From Pseudomonadota bacterium (GTDB taxonomy: Bacteria; Pseudomonadota; Gammaproteobacteria; Acidiferrobacterales; Acidiferrobacteraceae), in the NCBI GenBank assembly GCA_021827145.1, contig JAKAXK010000004.1, forward strand, positions 1 to 53,971: DNA of 53,971 bases, written 5' to 3'. Numbering within the stretch: position 1 is the first letter of the stretch; the number at the start of each line of letters is the position of its first letter. The notes under the pieces are model-generated. The model saw only the letters and a list, made by a program, of their open reading frames with translations, was not told the DNA's origin and did no database searches. The position numbers and the translations under genes were made by a program. Shown piece by piece: positions 32,846 to 41,660 of this stretch.

Positions 32846-34417
32846 TTACACCAAGCGCTCGACGACACGATCGGCAACCCGCAGCGCATTGGCGACGATG
32901 GTCAGTGTTGGATTCACGGCCCCGATGGAGGGGAAGAAGCTGGCATCGGCGACGTAGAGGTTATCGATGTCGTGTGCCTTGCAGTCGAGATCGAGCACCG
33001 AGGTCGCCGGGTCTTCCCCGAAACGCAGCGTTCCCGCCTGATGCGCGGTCCCTCCTAAGGGGATGTCCTTTCCCAGATAGAGTCCACGTTCCATGAGCGC
33101 CGGGTGGACATCGGCGTACTCCAAGAGCCGCTTGAGTTGGGTACGCAATCCACGATGCGCGTCCCTATTGGTCTCCTGGAGGTCCAAAACGACCCGTTCG
33201 CCATCGTAGAAGACGCGATTCTCGGTTCGTGGCAGGTCCTCGCTCGACAGCCAGAAGCTCAAGGTGCGCTCGGCGAGCTTGGCGAAGGGCGCGGATGGGA
33301 GCCACTTGAGCCATTCGGGGAGCACCTCCCCTTGGATCTGCGCGGGATGGGTCTTTGCGAGCAGCTGGATGAGCCCGAGCGGGTAATCGTGGTCCGGTCC
33401 GCCAAAATAGTAATCGGAGACACCCAAAGTCTTCTGAAATATGGTGGGATTGGGGTGGCGCAGGAGCGCCATGAGCACGGATTGGTTGTGGCGCATGTAG
33501 TTGCGCCCGACCTGACCTGAGCTGTTGGCAAGACCCTGCGGGTGACGGTCGTTGGCCGAACGCAACAACAAAAGGGCGCTCGACAGGGCGCCGCAAGCGA
33601 CGACCACGATATCGGCGCTATAGGTCTCGTCGCGGCCGCCGCGGCGTACGCGGACGGCCTTGACTGTGCGCCCCGCGGCATCGGTCTCAAGGCGCTCCAC
33701 ATAGGCACCGGTCAAAAGCGTCAGATGATCTGAGTAGGCCGCCAGGGCCGGATCGACGCATACGACCTGGGCGTCGGCTTTGCCATTGGTGGGGCAGGGG
33801 AAGCCATCGAAGGCCTCGCAGCGTATGCAGGGACTCGTGGGGGTCGCGATCGCATCCTTTTCGTCGAGCAGGATGCCGAGGGGGAGATGGAAGGGGCGCA
33901 CGCCCGCGCGTCGCAGACCCGCGTCCAGGGCCGCGATTTCGGGTTCGTGCGCGACCGGCGGGAAAGGGTAGGGCCCGCTCGCCGGCGGTTCGGTCGGATC
34001 CTCGCCGCGCGCGCCATGCACATGGAACAGGCGCTCCGCCCGCGTGTAGTAGGGTTCGAAAGCGGCATAAGCCAGGGGCCATGCCGGCGACCGCCCGTCC
34101 GGATACGCGATCTCCTCGAAATCGCGCTCCCTGAGCCGAAAAAGCGCCGCACCGTAGACCTTGGAGTTTCCACCCACGAAATAGTGGAGGCCCGGGTGAA
34201 ATGGTCGCCCCTCAGCGGTATACCACGTCTCCTGGGCCTGGTATCGGGCATCGACGAAGACGGCCTTGGCGTCCCAATTTTCCGGTGAGCGCTTGAGATA
34301 GGCGCCGCGCTCGAGGAGCAGCACCCGTACGCCGCGCGCCGCCGCCGCCTGTGCGACCGAGGCGCCTCCTGGGCCGCTGCCTATGACGATAAGGTCGTAG
34401 TGGTCATCTGTTGCCAT
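32846..34417 (-). CDS. GMC-family FAD oxidoreductase
   Basis: The 523-residue flavoprotein has the Rossmann start DLIVIGSGPGGASVAQAAA, the GMC signature around HYFVGGNSKVYGAALFR, a cysteine-rich insert (SPCIRCEAFDGFPCP) found in a bacterial subgroup, and the C-terminal NLYVADASFFPSIGAVNP with GGTAHQAG, where the catalytic His lies. It probably oxidises an alcohol or sugar and reduces a quinone or cytochrome. There is no Tat or Sec signal, so it is cytoplasmic or membrane-associated. It heads the five-gene operon. One Cys of the usual insert is Ala in EAF. Confidence 0.85.
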   Translation of the reverse strand: MATDDHYDLIVIGSGPGGASVAQAAAARGVRVLLLERGAYLKRSPENWDAKAVFVDARYQAQETWYTAEGRPFHPGLHYFVGGNSKVYGAALFRLRERDFEEIAYPDGRSPAWPLAYAAFEPYYTRAERLFHVHGARGEDPTEPPASGPYPFPPVAHEPEIAALDAGLRRAGVRPFHLPLGILLDEKDAIATPTSPCIRCEAFDGFPCPTNGKADAQVVCVDPALAAYSDHLTLLTGAYVERLETDAAGRTVKAVRVRRGGRDETYSADIVVVACGALSSALLLLRSANDRHPQGLANSSGQVGRNYMRHNQSVLMALLRHPNPTIFQKTLGVSDYYFGGPDHDYPLGLIQLLAKTHPAQIQGEVLPEWLKWLPSAPFAKLAERTLSFWLSSEDLPRTENRVFYDGERVVLDLQETNRDAHRGLRTQLKRLLEYADVHPALMERGLYLGKDIPLGGTAHQAGTLRFGEDPATSVLDLDCKAHDIDNLYVADASFFPSIGAVNPTLTIVANALRVADRVVERLV

Positions 34418-34858
34418 CCGTGGCCGGTCCTCTGAAGCGCAACGGTTTTATGGTAACACAGAAGGCAAGGAGGCGAGATCGGTCTTGCATCGCCCAAGAT
34501 GCCCGGCCGCTTTCATCGGGCCATCACCCCGCCACGTCGGCCCCCGCGCGGCTTTGGGTGATGTCACGCGGGATGTCGCGGCAAGCTATGAGATGAGCGA
34601 TCTCGAAGGATGCGGGCGGGTGTCCGCTGTATGCGGTGTGCGCCATTCATTCCATGGGCCATGGCAGAGGTGCCGTGTGCACGCGCGGCCAGGGATTGTG
34701 CGGCAGTGGTGGCTTCCTGTACCAGCCTGTCATCATGCCTGGGCGTGCGGTCCCGATGGCGCGACCTTGTCGGAAAGAGCCATGGCATCATGCGAAGGGC
34801 CGATCAGGCCACGCTTTAGCCGCTATACAATGGGCGCGCTTTTCGACGGGGAATGACT
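34418..34858. other. Divergent intergenic region, GMC operon and cyo operon
   Basis: The 441 bases contain no convincing gene; open frames here are short and of unlikely composition. They must carry the promoters of both divergent operons. A -10-like TATACAAT lies near 34824, and the cyoA ribosome site is GGGGA before ATG 34859. Confidence 0.5.
34824..34831 (+). promoter_or_regulatory. Possible -10 element for cyoABCD
   Basis: TATACAAT contains a good -10 match about 28 bases before the cyoA ATG, which would give a leader of about 20 bases. No convincing -35 hexamer is visible at 16-18 bases upstream, so an activator may be needed, or the match is chance. Confidence 0.3.
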
Positions 34859-35878
34859 ATGGCATGGCGCAACGGGCACGCGGTGCGGGTCCTCAGGTTC
34901 GCGTGGCTTCCGCTTCTGGATGGTTGCTCCCAAAAGGGATACTGGCTTCTGCATCCCAAGGGGGTGATTGCTCGAACCGAGTGGCACACGACCGTCCTCG
35001 ATGTCGTGGTCATGGGAGTTGTGGTGCTCGTGGCCGGAGGGCTCGTGGTGGCCTTCTTGTGGCGCTATAGGGCGGGCAATACGTTGCGCCGCTACGACCC
35101 CACGTTCACAGCCTCGCTGGTCCTGGAGATCCTGGTGTGGGGCGTGCCGCTTTTGGTCGTGGGCTACCTATCATACTTCTCTGTAAAAAGTGTTTTTGCG
35201 ACCAATCCCTATGACCCGCTTTCCCTGCGTCACGCACTCGTGCGCCCCCATCAAGCGGACCAAGGCTTGGCGCACCGCGCATCGCCTGCAAGGGCCAGAA
35301 CCACCGTACCCGGCGCGCAGGAGGCGCAGCCGCTGCATGTGGAAGTCGTCACTACCGACTGGCAGTGGGTATTCATTTATCCGCAACAGGGGATCGCGAC
35401 CGTGGATGATTTGGTGGTCCCCGTGGGCGCGCGTGTGAAGTTCGACTTGACGTCGGCCACGGTCGTGAACGACTTCTTCATACCCGAGCTTGTGGGGGAG
35501 ATCGACATCATGCCAGGGATGCGCACGAAGCAAGCCATGATCGCCAATGACACCGGGGTCTACCACGGGTATTCGGACGATTTTAGTGGCGGCGGTTTCT
35601 CCTGGATGGGGTTTGATGTGCGCGTGACCGATCACGCCGAGTTCCGGAAGTGGGTGCGGCGCGTACGGGCCGCACCTGATGTCTTGAGTTATGCGAGGTT
35701 TGGGCAGATCGCGCGGCCCACAATCAATGTGGCGCAAAGGGTGAGCTATTTTTCGCAGGTCCAGAAGGGCTTGTTCGACCATGTCATAGAGCGCGTCATG
35801 GCCGGCAAGGTGTATCGGACACCGCTTGCCATGACAGAAAATATGACCAAGCCCATGAAGGTGCGGCTGATCCCATGA
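34859..35878 (+). CDS. cyoA: Cytochrome bo-type ubiquinol oxidase subunit II
   Basis: The 339-residue protein has two membrane helices (about 50-70 and 90-110) and a periplasmic cupredoxin domain. The CuA ligands of cytochrome c oxidases are absent: the region reads HGYSDDFSGGGFSWMGF with no cysteine, matching quinol oxidases. FFIPELVGEIDIMPGMRTK and DWQWVFIYPQQGIATVD align with E. coli CyoA. A cysteine in LLDGC sits where the CyoA lipobox lies, though Asp at -2 is unusual. About 25 extra residues separate the second helix from the cupredoxin domain. An ATG two codons earlier (34853) is possible. Confidence 0.92.
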   Translation: MAWRNGHAVRVLRFAWLPLLDGCSQKGYWLLHPKGVIARTEWHTTVLDVVVMGVVVLVAGGLVVAFLWRYRAGNTLRRYDPTFTASLVLEILVWGVPLLVVGYLSYFSVKSVFATNPYDPLSLRHALVRPHQADQGLAHRASPARARTTVPGAQEAQPLHVEVVTTDWQWVFIYPQQGIATVDDLVVPVGARVKFDLTSATVVNDFFIPELVGEIDIMPGMRTKQAMIANDTGVYHGYSDDFSGGGFSWMGFDVRVTDHAEFRKWVRRVRAAPDVLSYARFGQIARPTINVAQRVSYFSQVQKGLFDHVIERVMAGKVYRTPLAMTENMTKPMKVRLIP

Positions 35879-35894
35879 GACCAAGGAGCGCTGG

Positions 35895-38012
35895 ATGTTG
35901 GTGAGTTACCCCGGGCCCTGGACCCCGTTTTTCGGGAGGCTCGATGCCCAACAGATCCCTTTGCAGAATCCCATCCTATTCTGGACCTTCGTGCTCGTCA
36001 GCCTGGGTGGCGTGGCGGTCCTCGCTGCCATCACGTATTTGCGCGCCTGGGGCAGCTTGTGGCGCGAGTGGTTGACCTCTGTGGATCACAAGAAGATCGG
36101 TGTCATGTACTGCCTGCTTGGGATCGTGATGCTTTTTCGGGGCTTCATAGATGGCGTCATGATGCGCACCCAGCAGGCCATGGCGGTGGGTCCTCGGTCG
36201 CCGGGCTATATGGGTGCGCTTCACGGTTATCTCCCGCCCTATCATTTCGGGCAGATCTACAGTGCGCACGGCACGATCATGATCCTTTTTGCGATCACGC
36301 CCATTCTGGTGGGGCTCATGAACATCATCGTCCCCTTACAGATCGGCGCGCGCGACATGGCCTATCCCTATCTGAACGCCGTGTCCTTTTGGCTTACGGC
36401 CGCCGCCACCGGCCTTGTCATGATCTCGCTCTTCGTGGGCGATTTCTCCCATGCCGGCTGGGTGGGCTTGAGCCCGCTCACAGAACTTGCTTATAGCCCC
36501 GGTGTGGGCGTGGATTATTGGAGTTGGGCCGTACAGATCGGCAGCATTGCCACAACACTGGCCTCGATTAATATCATCGTGACCATCATCAAGATGCGCG
36601 CCCCCGGCATGACCTGGACCAAGATGCCGATATTCTGCTGGACTGCGCTTAGCACGAGCGTCGTGGGTTTGAGTTCATTTCCGGTGTTCACCGCGGCGGT
36701 AGCGCTGCTGAGTCTGGACCGCTACGCGGGGACGCACTTCTTCACCCCAGGCCTTGGGGGCAACCTCATGCTGTATACGGACCTTTTCTGGATATGGGGA
36801 CATCCCGAGGTCTACTACGTAATCCTGCCGGCGTTTGGCATCCTATCCGAGATCATACCGACCTTCTCGGAGAAGCCGCTTTTTGGCTATATCACCATGG
36901 CGGTGGCCAGTATCGCCATAGGGGGGGTCTCATGGTCTGTCTGGTTGCACCACTTTTTCACCATGGGTGCGGGACCTGGGGTAAACGCGTTTTTTAGTAT
37001 TGCCAGCATGCTGGTAGGCATCCCGACGGGGGTCAAGGTCTTCAACTGGGCCTTTACGCTCTATCGTGGGCGCGTACGATTCGATGTTCCCATGCTGTGG
37101 GCCCTGGCTGCGCTCGTGTTGCTTTTGATCGGCGGTCTCACCGGTATGATGCTGGCGATGCCCGCTATCAACTACACCGTGCACAATAGCGTTTTCGTGG
37201 TCGCCCACTTTCATACCATGTTGAATGTGGTGGGTTTTGCGTGTTTTGGGGCGATCAACTACTGGTTCCCGAAGGTCTTCGGTTTCAGGCTGGACGAACG
37301 CACGGGTAAGCGGGCTTTTTGGTTTTTCAGCGCCGGCACGTTCGTACTCTTTGGGTCTATGTATGCCCTGGGATTCATGGGTATGCCTCGGCGCATCGAC
37401 TATATTCCCTTCCCCTCGTGGCGCCCCCTCCTGATAGCGGAGGAGGTGGGTATCGTCCTGTTTGTGATCGCGAGCTACTACATGATCAAGCAGCTTGTCG
37501 TAAGCATCCGCGACCGCGTCCAGAATCGTGTGACGAGCTCGGACGTCTGGGGCACTGCGCGCAGCCTGGAATGGCTTACCCATTCGCCGGTGCCGTTTTA
37601 CAACTTCGCGGTGCAGCCGCATATCAATGCCCGGGACGAGTGGGCGTGGCGGCGCGAGCACGGTCGGGGCGCGGAGTCCCCTGAGCATTACGAGGACATT
37701 CACCTGCCAATCAACACGCCCTTGCCGCTCATCTTGGGGGCATGGACTTTCGCGCTTGGCTTCAGCCTTGTGTGGCGTATGTATTGGCTGGCGGCCTTGA
37801 GTTTGATTGCGATCGTCGTACTCGTGATTGCGCGGTCTTTTCAGGACGATCCCGGACATACGGTGCCAGGCGCGCGGATTCGCGAAATCGAGGCGTCCTA
37901 CCGAAACGGCCTGGAGCCGGCGGGCGCTGCCGGGGATGGGGCAGGCGGGCCGGTCGCATATCCAGGGGCCGTGGCGTCGCGTCCGCAGGATAACGTGCCC
38001 GCGCGGCCTTAA
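35895..38012 (+). CDS. cyoB: Cytochrome bo-type ubiquinol oxidase subunit I
   Basis: The 705-residue catalytic subunit reduces oxygen and pumps protons. It shows the heme ligand His125 (IYSAHGTIMI), the CuB/Tyr motif WGHPEVYYVILP, WLHHFFTMGAG, the K-channel Lys in IPTGVKVFNW, and VVAHFHTML. Quinone-site residues of E. coli CyoB are kept: Arg82 and Asp86 (RGFIDG), His117 and Gln120 (YHFGQ). There is an insertion of about eight residues before LPPYH and a Gly/Pro-rich C-terminal tail of about 35 residues. It lies 16 bases after cyoA. Confidence 0.95.
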   Translation: MLVSYPGPWTPFFGRLDAQQIPLQNPILFWTFVLVSLGGVAVLAAITYLRAWGSLWREWLTSVDHKKIGVMYCLLGIVMLFRGFIDGVMMRTQQAMAVGPRSPGYMGALHGYLPPYHFGQIYSAHGTIMILFAITPILVGLMNIIVPLQIGARDMAYPYLNAVSFWLTAAATGLVMISLFVGDFSHAGWVGLSPLTELAYSPGVGVDYWSWAVQIGSIATTLASINIIVTIIKMRAPGMTWTKMPIFCWTALSTSVVGLSSFPVFTAAVALLSLDRYAGTHFFTPGLGGNLMLYTDLFWIWGHPEVYYVILPAFGILSEIIPTFSEKPLFGYITMAVASIAIGGVSWSVWLHHFFTMGAGPGVNAFFSIASMLVGIPTGVKVFNWAFTLYRGRVRFDVPMLWALAALVLLLIGGLTGMMLAMPAINYTVHNSVFVVAHFHTMLNVVGFACFGAINYWFPKVFGFRLDERTGKRAFWFFSAGTFVLFGSMYALGFMGMPRRIDYIPFPSWRPLLIAEEVGIVLFVIASYYMIKQLVVSIRDRVQNRVTSSDVWGTARSLEWLTHSPVPFYNFAVQPHINARDEWAWRREHGRGAESPEHYEDIHLPINTPLPLILGAWTFALGFSLVWRMYWLAALSLIAIVVLVIARSFQDDPGHTVPGARIREIEASYRNGLEPAGAAGDGAGGPVAYPGAVASRPQDNVPARP

Positions 38013-38050
38013 GGGGGCGCCAGGGCGAGCATGGTGGAGAAGGAGGCAAG

Positions 38051-38689
38051 GTGAGCCAAGAAGTGTCTGTGAATCCGGCAACGGCGGTGCTCTGGGATCC
38101 TAGCCACAGCGAGCACGACATGATCACGACCCGAACCCTGGGGTTCTGGTTGTACCTTTTGAGTGACGCCATGATCGTGTCGAGTCTTTTTGCGAGCTAT
38201 CTCGTCTTGGATCACAGGATCAATACAGCGGGCGGCCCTGGGCCGAGGGATGTGATTCACCCGGTGACGGCCTTTTGGGGCACCGTGCTGCTTTTTTCGG
38301 CGATACTTGCCTATGGTGCGGCGATGGTCGGTCTGAAGCGTGGGGATCGGCGCATCGTGCTCGCCGGGCTCGGTGGCGCCTTGCTGTTGGGAGGCGGTTT
38401 TTTGCTCGTCGAAGGGCGCGACTTCGCGCAGCTCGCCTTGCAGGGCATGGTTCCGGAACGCAGCGGCTATTTGTCGGCCTTTTATGCGCTCGTGCTCTAC
38501 CATGGCGCGCACCTCGTGTTCGGACTCTTATGGATCGTCGTCATGATGGTGCAGGTGGTCCACATCGGATTGACACCGCATGTCGTTTACCGGCTCTTGA
38601 ATCTCAAGCTCTTCTGGTTCTTCCAGGGCTTCATCTGGATCTATGTCTTCAGTTTCGTGTATCTGGCGGGGGCCGTCCATGGTCACTAA
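38051..38689 (+). CDS. cyoC: Cytochrome bo-type ubiquinol oxidase subunit III
   Basis: The 212-residue protein has five membrane helices and the subunit III features LGFWLYLLSDAMIVSSLFASY and LNLKLFWFFQGFIWIYVFSFVYL. The start is GTG 38051, supported by GGAGAAGGAGG just upstream. Its end overlaps the start of cyoD by 11 bases. Confidence 0.93.
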   Translation: MSQEVSVNPATAVLWDPSHSEHDMITTRTLGFWLYLLSDAMIVSSLFASYLVLDHRINTAGGPGPRDVIHPVTAFWGTVLLFSAILAYGAAMVGLKRGDRRIVLAGLGGALLLGGGFLLVEGRDFAQLALQGMVPERSGYLSAFYALVLYHGAHLVFGLLWIVVMMVQVVHIGLTPHVVYRLLNLKLFWFFQGFIWIYVFSFVYLAGAVHGH

Positions 38690-39050
38690 GGGGCGGGATG
38701 CCTGGCAGCATCCGCAGGTCCAGTTGGCACGAGGCGGCCAGTATGTGGGCGCCTACATCGTCTCCCTGCTCCTGACCGGCGGCCCCTTGTGGTTGGTGGT
38801 CCGTCATGGGGGGACGCCATGGCGTCTCATGATTATCATAGTTGCCTGTGCCGCCGCCCTCACGCTGGTCCAAGCCTACTTCTGGCCGCGTCTCGACCTC
38901 TCGCGGACGCAGCGCTGGATGACCGCGGCCTTGGTGCTTTTCATACCCCTTGTGGTGATGACCGTAGGTTTGACGGCGTGGATGTTTGCGACGCTCTATG
39001 CGCGCACGATGATCCCGGTGTTACTGCACGCCCCGGCCTTTGGGTATTAG
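38679..39050 (+). CDS. cyoD: Cytochrome bo-type ubiquinol oxidase subunit IV
   Basis: The 123-residue protein has three membrane helices and the charged N-terminal cap usual for CyoD; this subunit assists assembly of the binuclear centre. The ATG at 38679 lies inside cyoC. No heme O synthase gene (cyoE/ctaB) follows, so that function must be elsewhere in the genome. Confidence 0.88.
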   Translation: MVTKGRDAWQHPQVQLARGGQYVGAYIVSLLLTGGPLWLVVRHGGTPWRLMIIIVACAAALTLVQAYFWPRLDLSRTQRWMTAALVLFIPLVVMTVGLTAWMFATLYARTMIPVLLHAPAFGY

Positions 39051-39733
39051 TCGGCGCGCCGGCCTCCCGGTTGATCGAGGATCGTGCGTGCGAGGTGTCG
39101 ATGGCCGCGCGCCAAGACTGGGTTCGGTGCTTGTCGCCGTTTGGGGGGGTTGGGCGTGCGGGTCTTTGGTCTAGACGTGGCGCGCCCCGAAGGAGCGCGT
39201 CAGGCGAGCGTCCACCAATCAAGCCGTCATTAGCCCATACGTCTGCGGCCGCGACCCCCTTGCAGAGGACCCGCGCCCAAGACCTCCGACAAGGCGTGAG
39301 GTGGCGCATCGCCAAGTGCGAGAGTGAGGCCTATATCGGGATAGCGTGTACAGACCGGACGTCTTGCGTTGGGCGCTGTGAAGGACGTCATGGATGAGCG
39401 GAGGCGATCCGTCGATTGAGGATGCATGCAATTTCCCTAAGTCATTGCCAATGGGTGCGCCTAGCATAGCAACTGTCGTTATCGTAGGTAGCGGCCGAAC
39501 GACGGATGGAAAGTCTTTTAGAAGTGGGGGCGCCATGCGCCGGCATTCCCGATGTGGCGGTGTGTCGGGAAGCGTGAAAACGCGCCATGACGCATGCGTG
39601 CGTTGTCAGCAGGCCGGTATGGGGCGCTTGTGTCTCGACAGTAGGTCCACGAAAGCGTCTCACAAGGCCTGCGCGCGCGCTGGTCGGCCTGGGTGGCGTT
39701 GCGGGGTCATCCGGGGTCGATCAGGCGGCCTCT
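39051..39733. other. Gene-poor region after cyoD
   Basis: The 683 bases hold several short open frames on both strands, but none has a plausible protein composition or ribosome site. I see no RNA gene or repeat. The region may be decayed coding sequence or regulatory. Confidence 0.4.
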
Positions 39734-39877
39734 TTAGGAATCAGAGTGATCATGGGTATCGGTGTCCGTTTGCCCGCGTGCGCGGGCGACACGGCGGGCG
39801 AGCAGGCGTATCCAGAAAGTCGGAAAGGTGGCGATGACCGTGATTATGATGAGCGCGATCAAGAAGGTAAGGAGCAT
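39734..39877 (-). CDS. Putative 47-residue single-pass membrane microprotein
   Basis: The open frame encodes an N-terminal hydrophobic helix (MLLTFLIALIIITVIATF, residues 1-18), a basic stretch with six Arg (about 24-34), and an acidic His/Asp/Ser/Thr tail ending THDHSDS. The clean helix-basic-acidic layout follows the positive-inside rule and is unlike the random frames around it. A weak AAGGCGG lies about nine bases upstream. It is not recognised. It could be an accessory subunit of the nearby oxidase, though it is on the opposite strand. Confidence 0.45.
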   Translation of the reverse strand: MLLTFLIALIIITVIATFPTFWIRLLARRVARARGQTDTDTHDHSDS

Positions 39878-40330
39878 GACTGAGACCGCCTTGGTGTCCG
39901 TGAGACCAATGGGATGTGCCCGAGCCGCTATTGTCCTTCAGGCATCCGATGCGCGCCAGTCCAAGGGCGTGTCCGGACACCCGCCTGCCGGGGGGGCGGG
40001 TGGAGGCATCACGGCGCCCCGTGATCGGCCCGTGTGTCGGCGGCGCCTATACGGTGGCCGGCGCCCCCGGCTTAACCCTGCCGGTGAGCGCCTGCACACG
40101 CTGTCCGAAGGGCAAAGGGGTTTAGGTGGGGGCCTGCGGGCATCGCTTGGGCACCGGGTAGGCGGCTGTCCGGTGCTTATTCGGCGATGGGTCGTCGGAC
40201 GGCCAGCCCGACCGAAGCGCAGCGGGCCTGCCCCGGCTTCGGCGGTCGGTCACGATCCACCGCCTGTGGATCGCGGCTGACGAGTCCTGACAGCATGTTC
40301 GGCGCGGCCCCTCAGAGGTCCGCGCAAGGA
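39878..40330. other. Gene-poor region with one GC hairpin
   Basis: No convincing gene is visible in 453 bases. A hairpin with arms CACCCGCC (39978-39985) and GGCGGGTG (39995-40002) might be structural or terminate transcription, but it has no T-run. Confidence 0.35.
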
Positions 40331-41562
40331 TCAGGCCATGCTCCCGTCCTCGGTGAGGCCGGCTGTGCGCAAGGCTTGCAGTTGTAGGACTCTCTGGACG
40401 GCGGGATGGGCGGCAAGCCCTTGTTTACGCCGATCGCTGAAGTAGAACATGCTGATGAGATTGCCGTAATCGAGGTCCTTGCGCGTAAGGCGCAGCCTGC
40501 TGTCCTCGCTCTGGAGGTAGCCCATGTCGATCAGGTCCGCCGTCAGGGTCGCGAAGCGCGCATCGAGGGGGCCGCCGTGGCGCTGCTCGAAGTCCGCCAG
40601 ATGCAGACTCGAAAATCGGAGCCGGCACACCGCTTCGCGGTAGAACTCTTCGCCCTCATGAAGCCAGACGGCGCGCTCGACCGCGCTCGTATCCTCCTCG
40701 AGCGCGTCAGTATACTGATCGATGGACCCGTAATTTTGATAGGCGACGCCGGGCGCGTAGCATTGCGCGCTCGCGCCAAGGCCGATCAAGGGGAGGTTTT
40801 CCCAGCGGCGGTTTTGGTGCCGGTAGGTATCAGGATCGCGGGCGAAGATGTTGCGATTGATCATGGTGTAGCCCCCGGCCTGCAGCCGATCCAGCGCCTC
40901 CCGGTACATCTGGATCTGAACGGCCGTCGGGGCCAGTGCCAGCTCGTCGCGCTTGCGGAAGAATTGCGTGTTTTCGTGGAGATCCAGGGAATAGAGGGTG
41001 CATCCGTTGATCTCCATGTCGAACATGCGATCAAGACCCGCGTGCCAATTCTCTAGTGTCTGGTCTGGCAAACCGTACATGAGGTCGATATTGATCGTGG
41101 CGACACCTTGCGCGCGGGCCCGGCGCACCACGCGCTCGATATCCTTGCGCTCAAACGATCGATTGAGCCTTTTCAGTATACGATCATCGAAGCTCTGTAT
41201 GCCCATGCTGAGCCTTGTGAGGCCGATGCGGCGCAGGGTTGAGAGCTTGGTCTCATCGAGCATGGTGGGTGTCGACTCGATGGTGAATTCCCGGCATCCG
41301 GTGAGATTGAAGTGCTTGTGGAGGGATTCCATGAGGCGTTCGATTTGCGCGACCGTGAGGTAGGTCGGCGTGCCGCCGCCCCAGTAAAGACTCTCGATGA
41401 AACGGTCGCGTACAAAGCGCGCAGGCGGTTTGGGAGCGTTACGCGCTCGCGGGCCAGCGGCTCCGTTTCGGGCACTGGTGCATCCGTCTCCGTGCCCGCC
41501 ACCTTGTTGAGGTATTGGTGCGGGAGATTGGGATGCCATGTTGGTTCGTCGCTCGATGTGAT
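40331..41562 (-). pseudogene. HemN/HemW-like radical SAM gene lacking its Fe-S cysteine motif, probably broken
   Basis: From about 41410 down to 40331 the frame encodes a normal coproporphyrinogen oxidase-like protein: SLYWGGGTPTYL, the TIESTPTML and LSMGIQSFDD motifs, INIDLMYGLP, and a HemN C-terminal domain. The N-terminal Cx3Cx2C segment that must precede SLYWGGG is absent in every frame. Upstream, another frame (41562 to about 41410) reads a plausible N-terminus (TSSDEPTWHPNLPHQYLNKV... then LPNRLRALY), beginning at ATC 41562 after AAGGGGG, with no normal start. A deletion of roughly 150 bases joining the two frames near 41410 explains this. The in-frame ATG at 41539 gives 402 residues without the cluster, so the canonical reaction looks impossible. 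Confidence 0.7.
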
Positions 41563-41660
41563 TGTAGAAAACCCCCTTGTGACGAGCGGCCTACCTTGAC
41601 CGCTTCGCTTCCTTGCGGCGTCAAGCGCCGGGTGTGTTGCCTCATGGGGCCGGGCGCGCC

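Noticed and set aside
34859-35878. Cytochrome c oxidase subunit II
   Set aside because: CuA cysteine ligands are absent and the sequence follows the CyoA pattern.
36930-38081. 383-codon minus-strand frame
   Set aside because: Antisense to cyoB, whose residues are conserved along the whole length.
39750-39980. 76-codon minus-strand frame near 39.8 kb
   Set aside because: His/Gly-rich composition without structure; the overlapping 47-codon frame with a membrane helix is more convincing.
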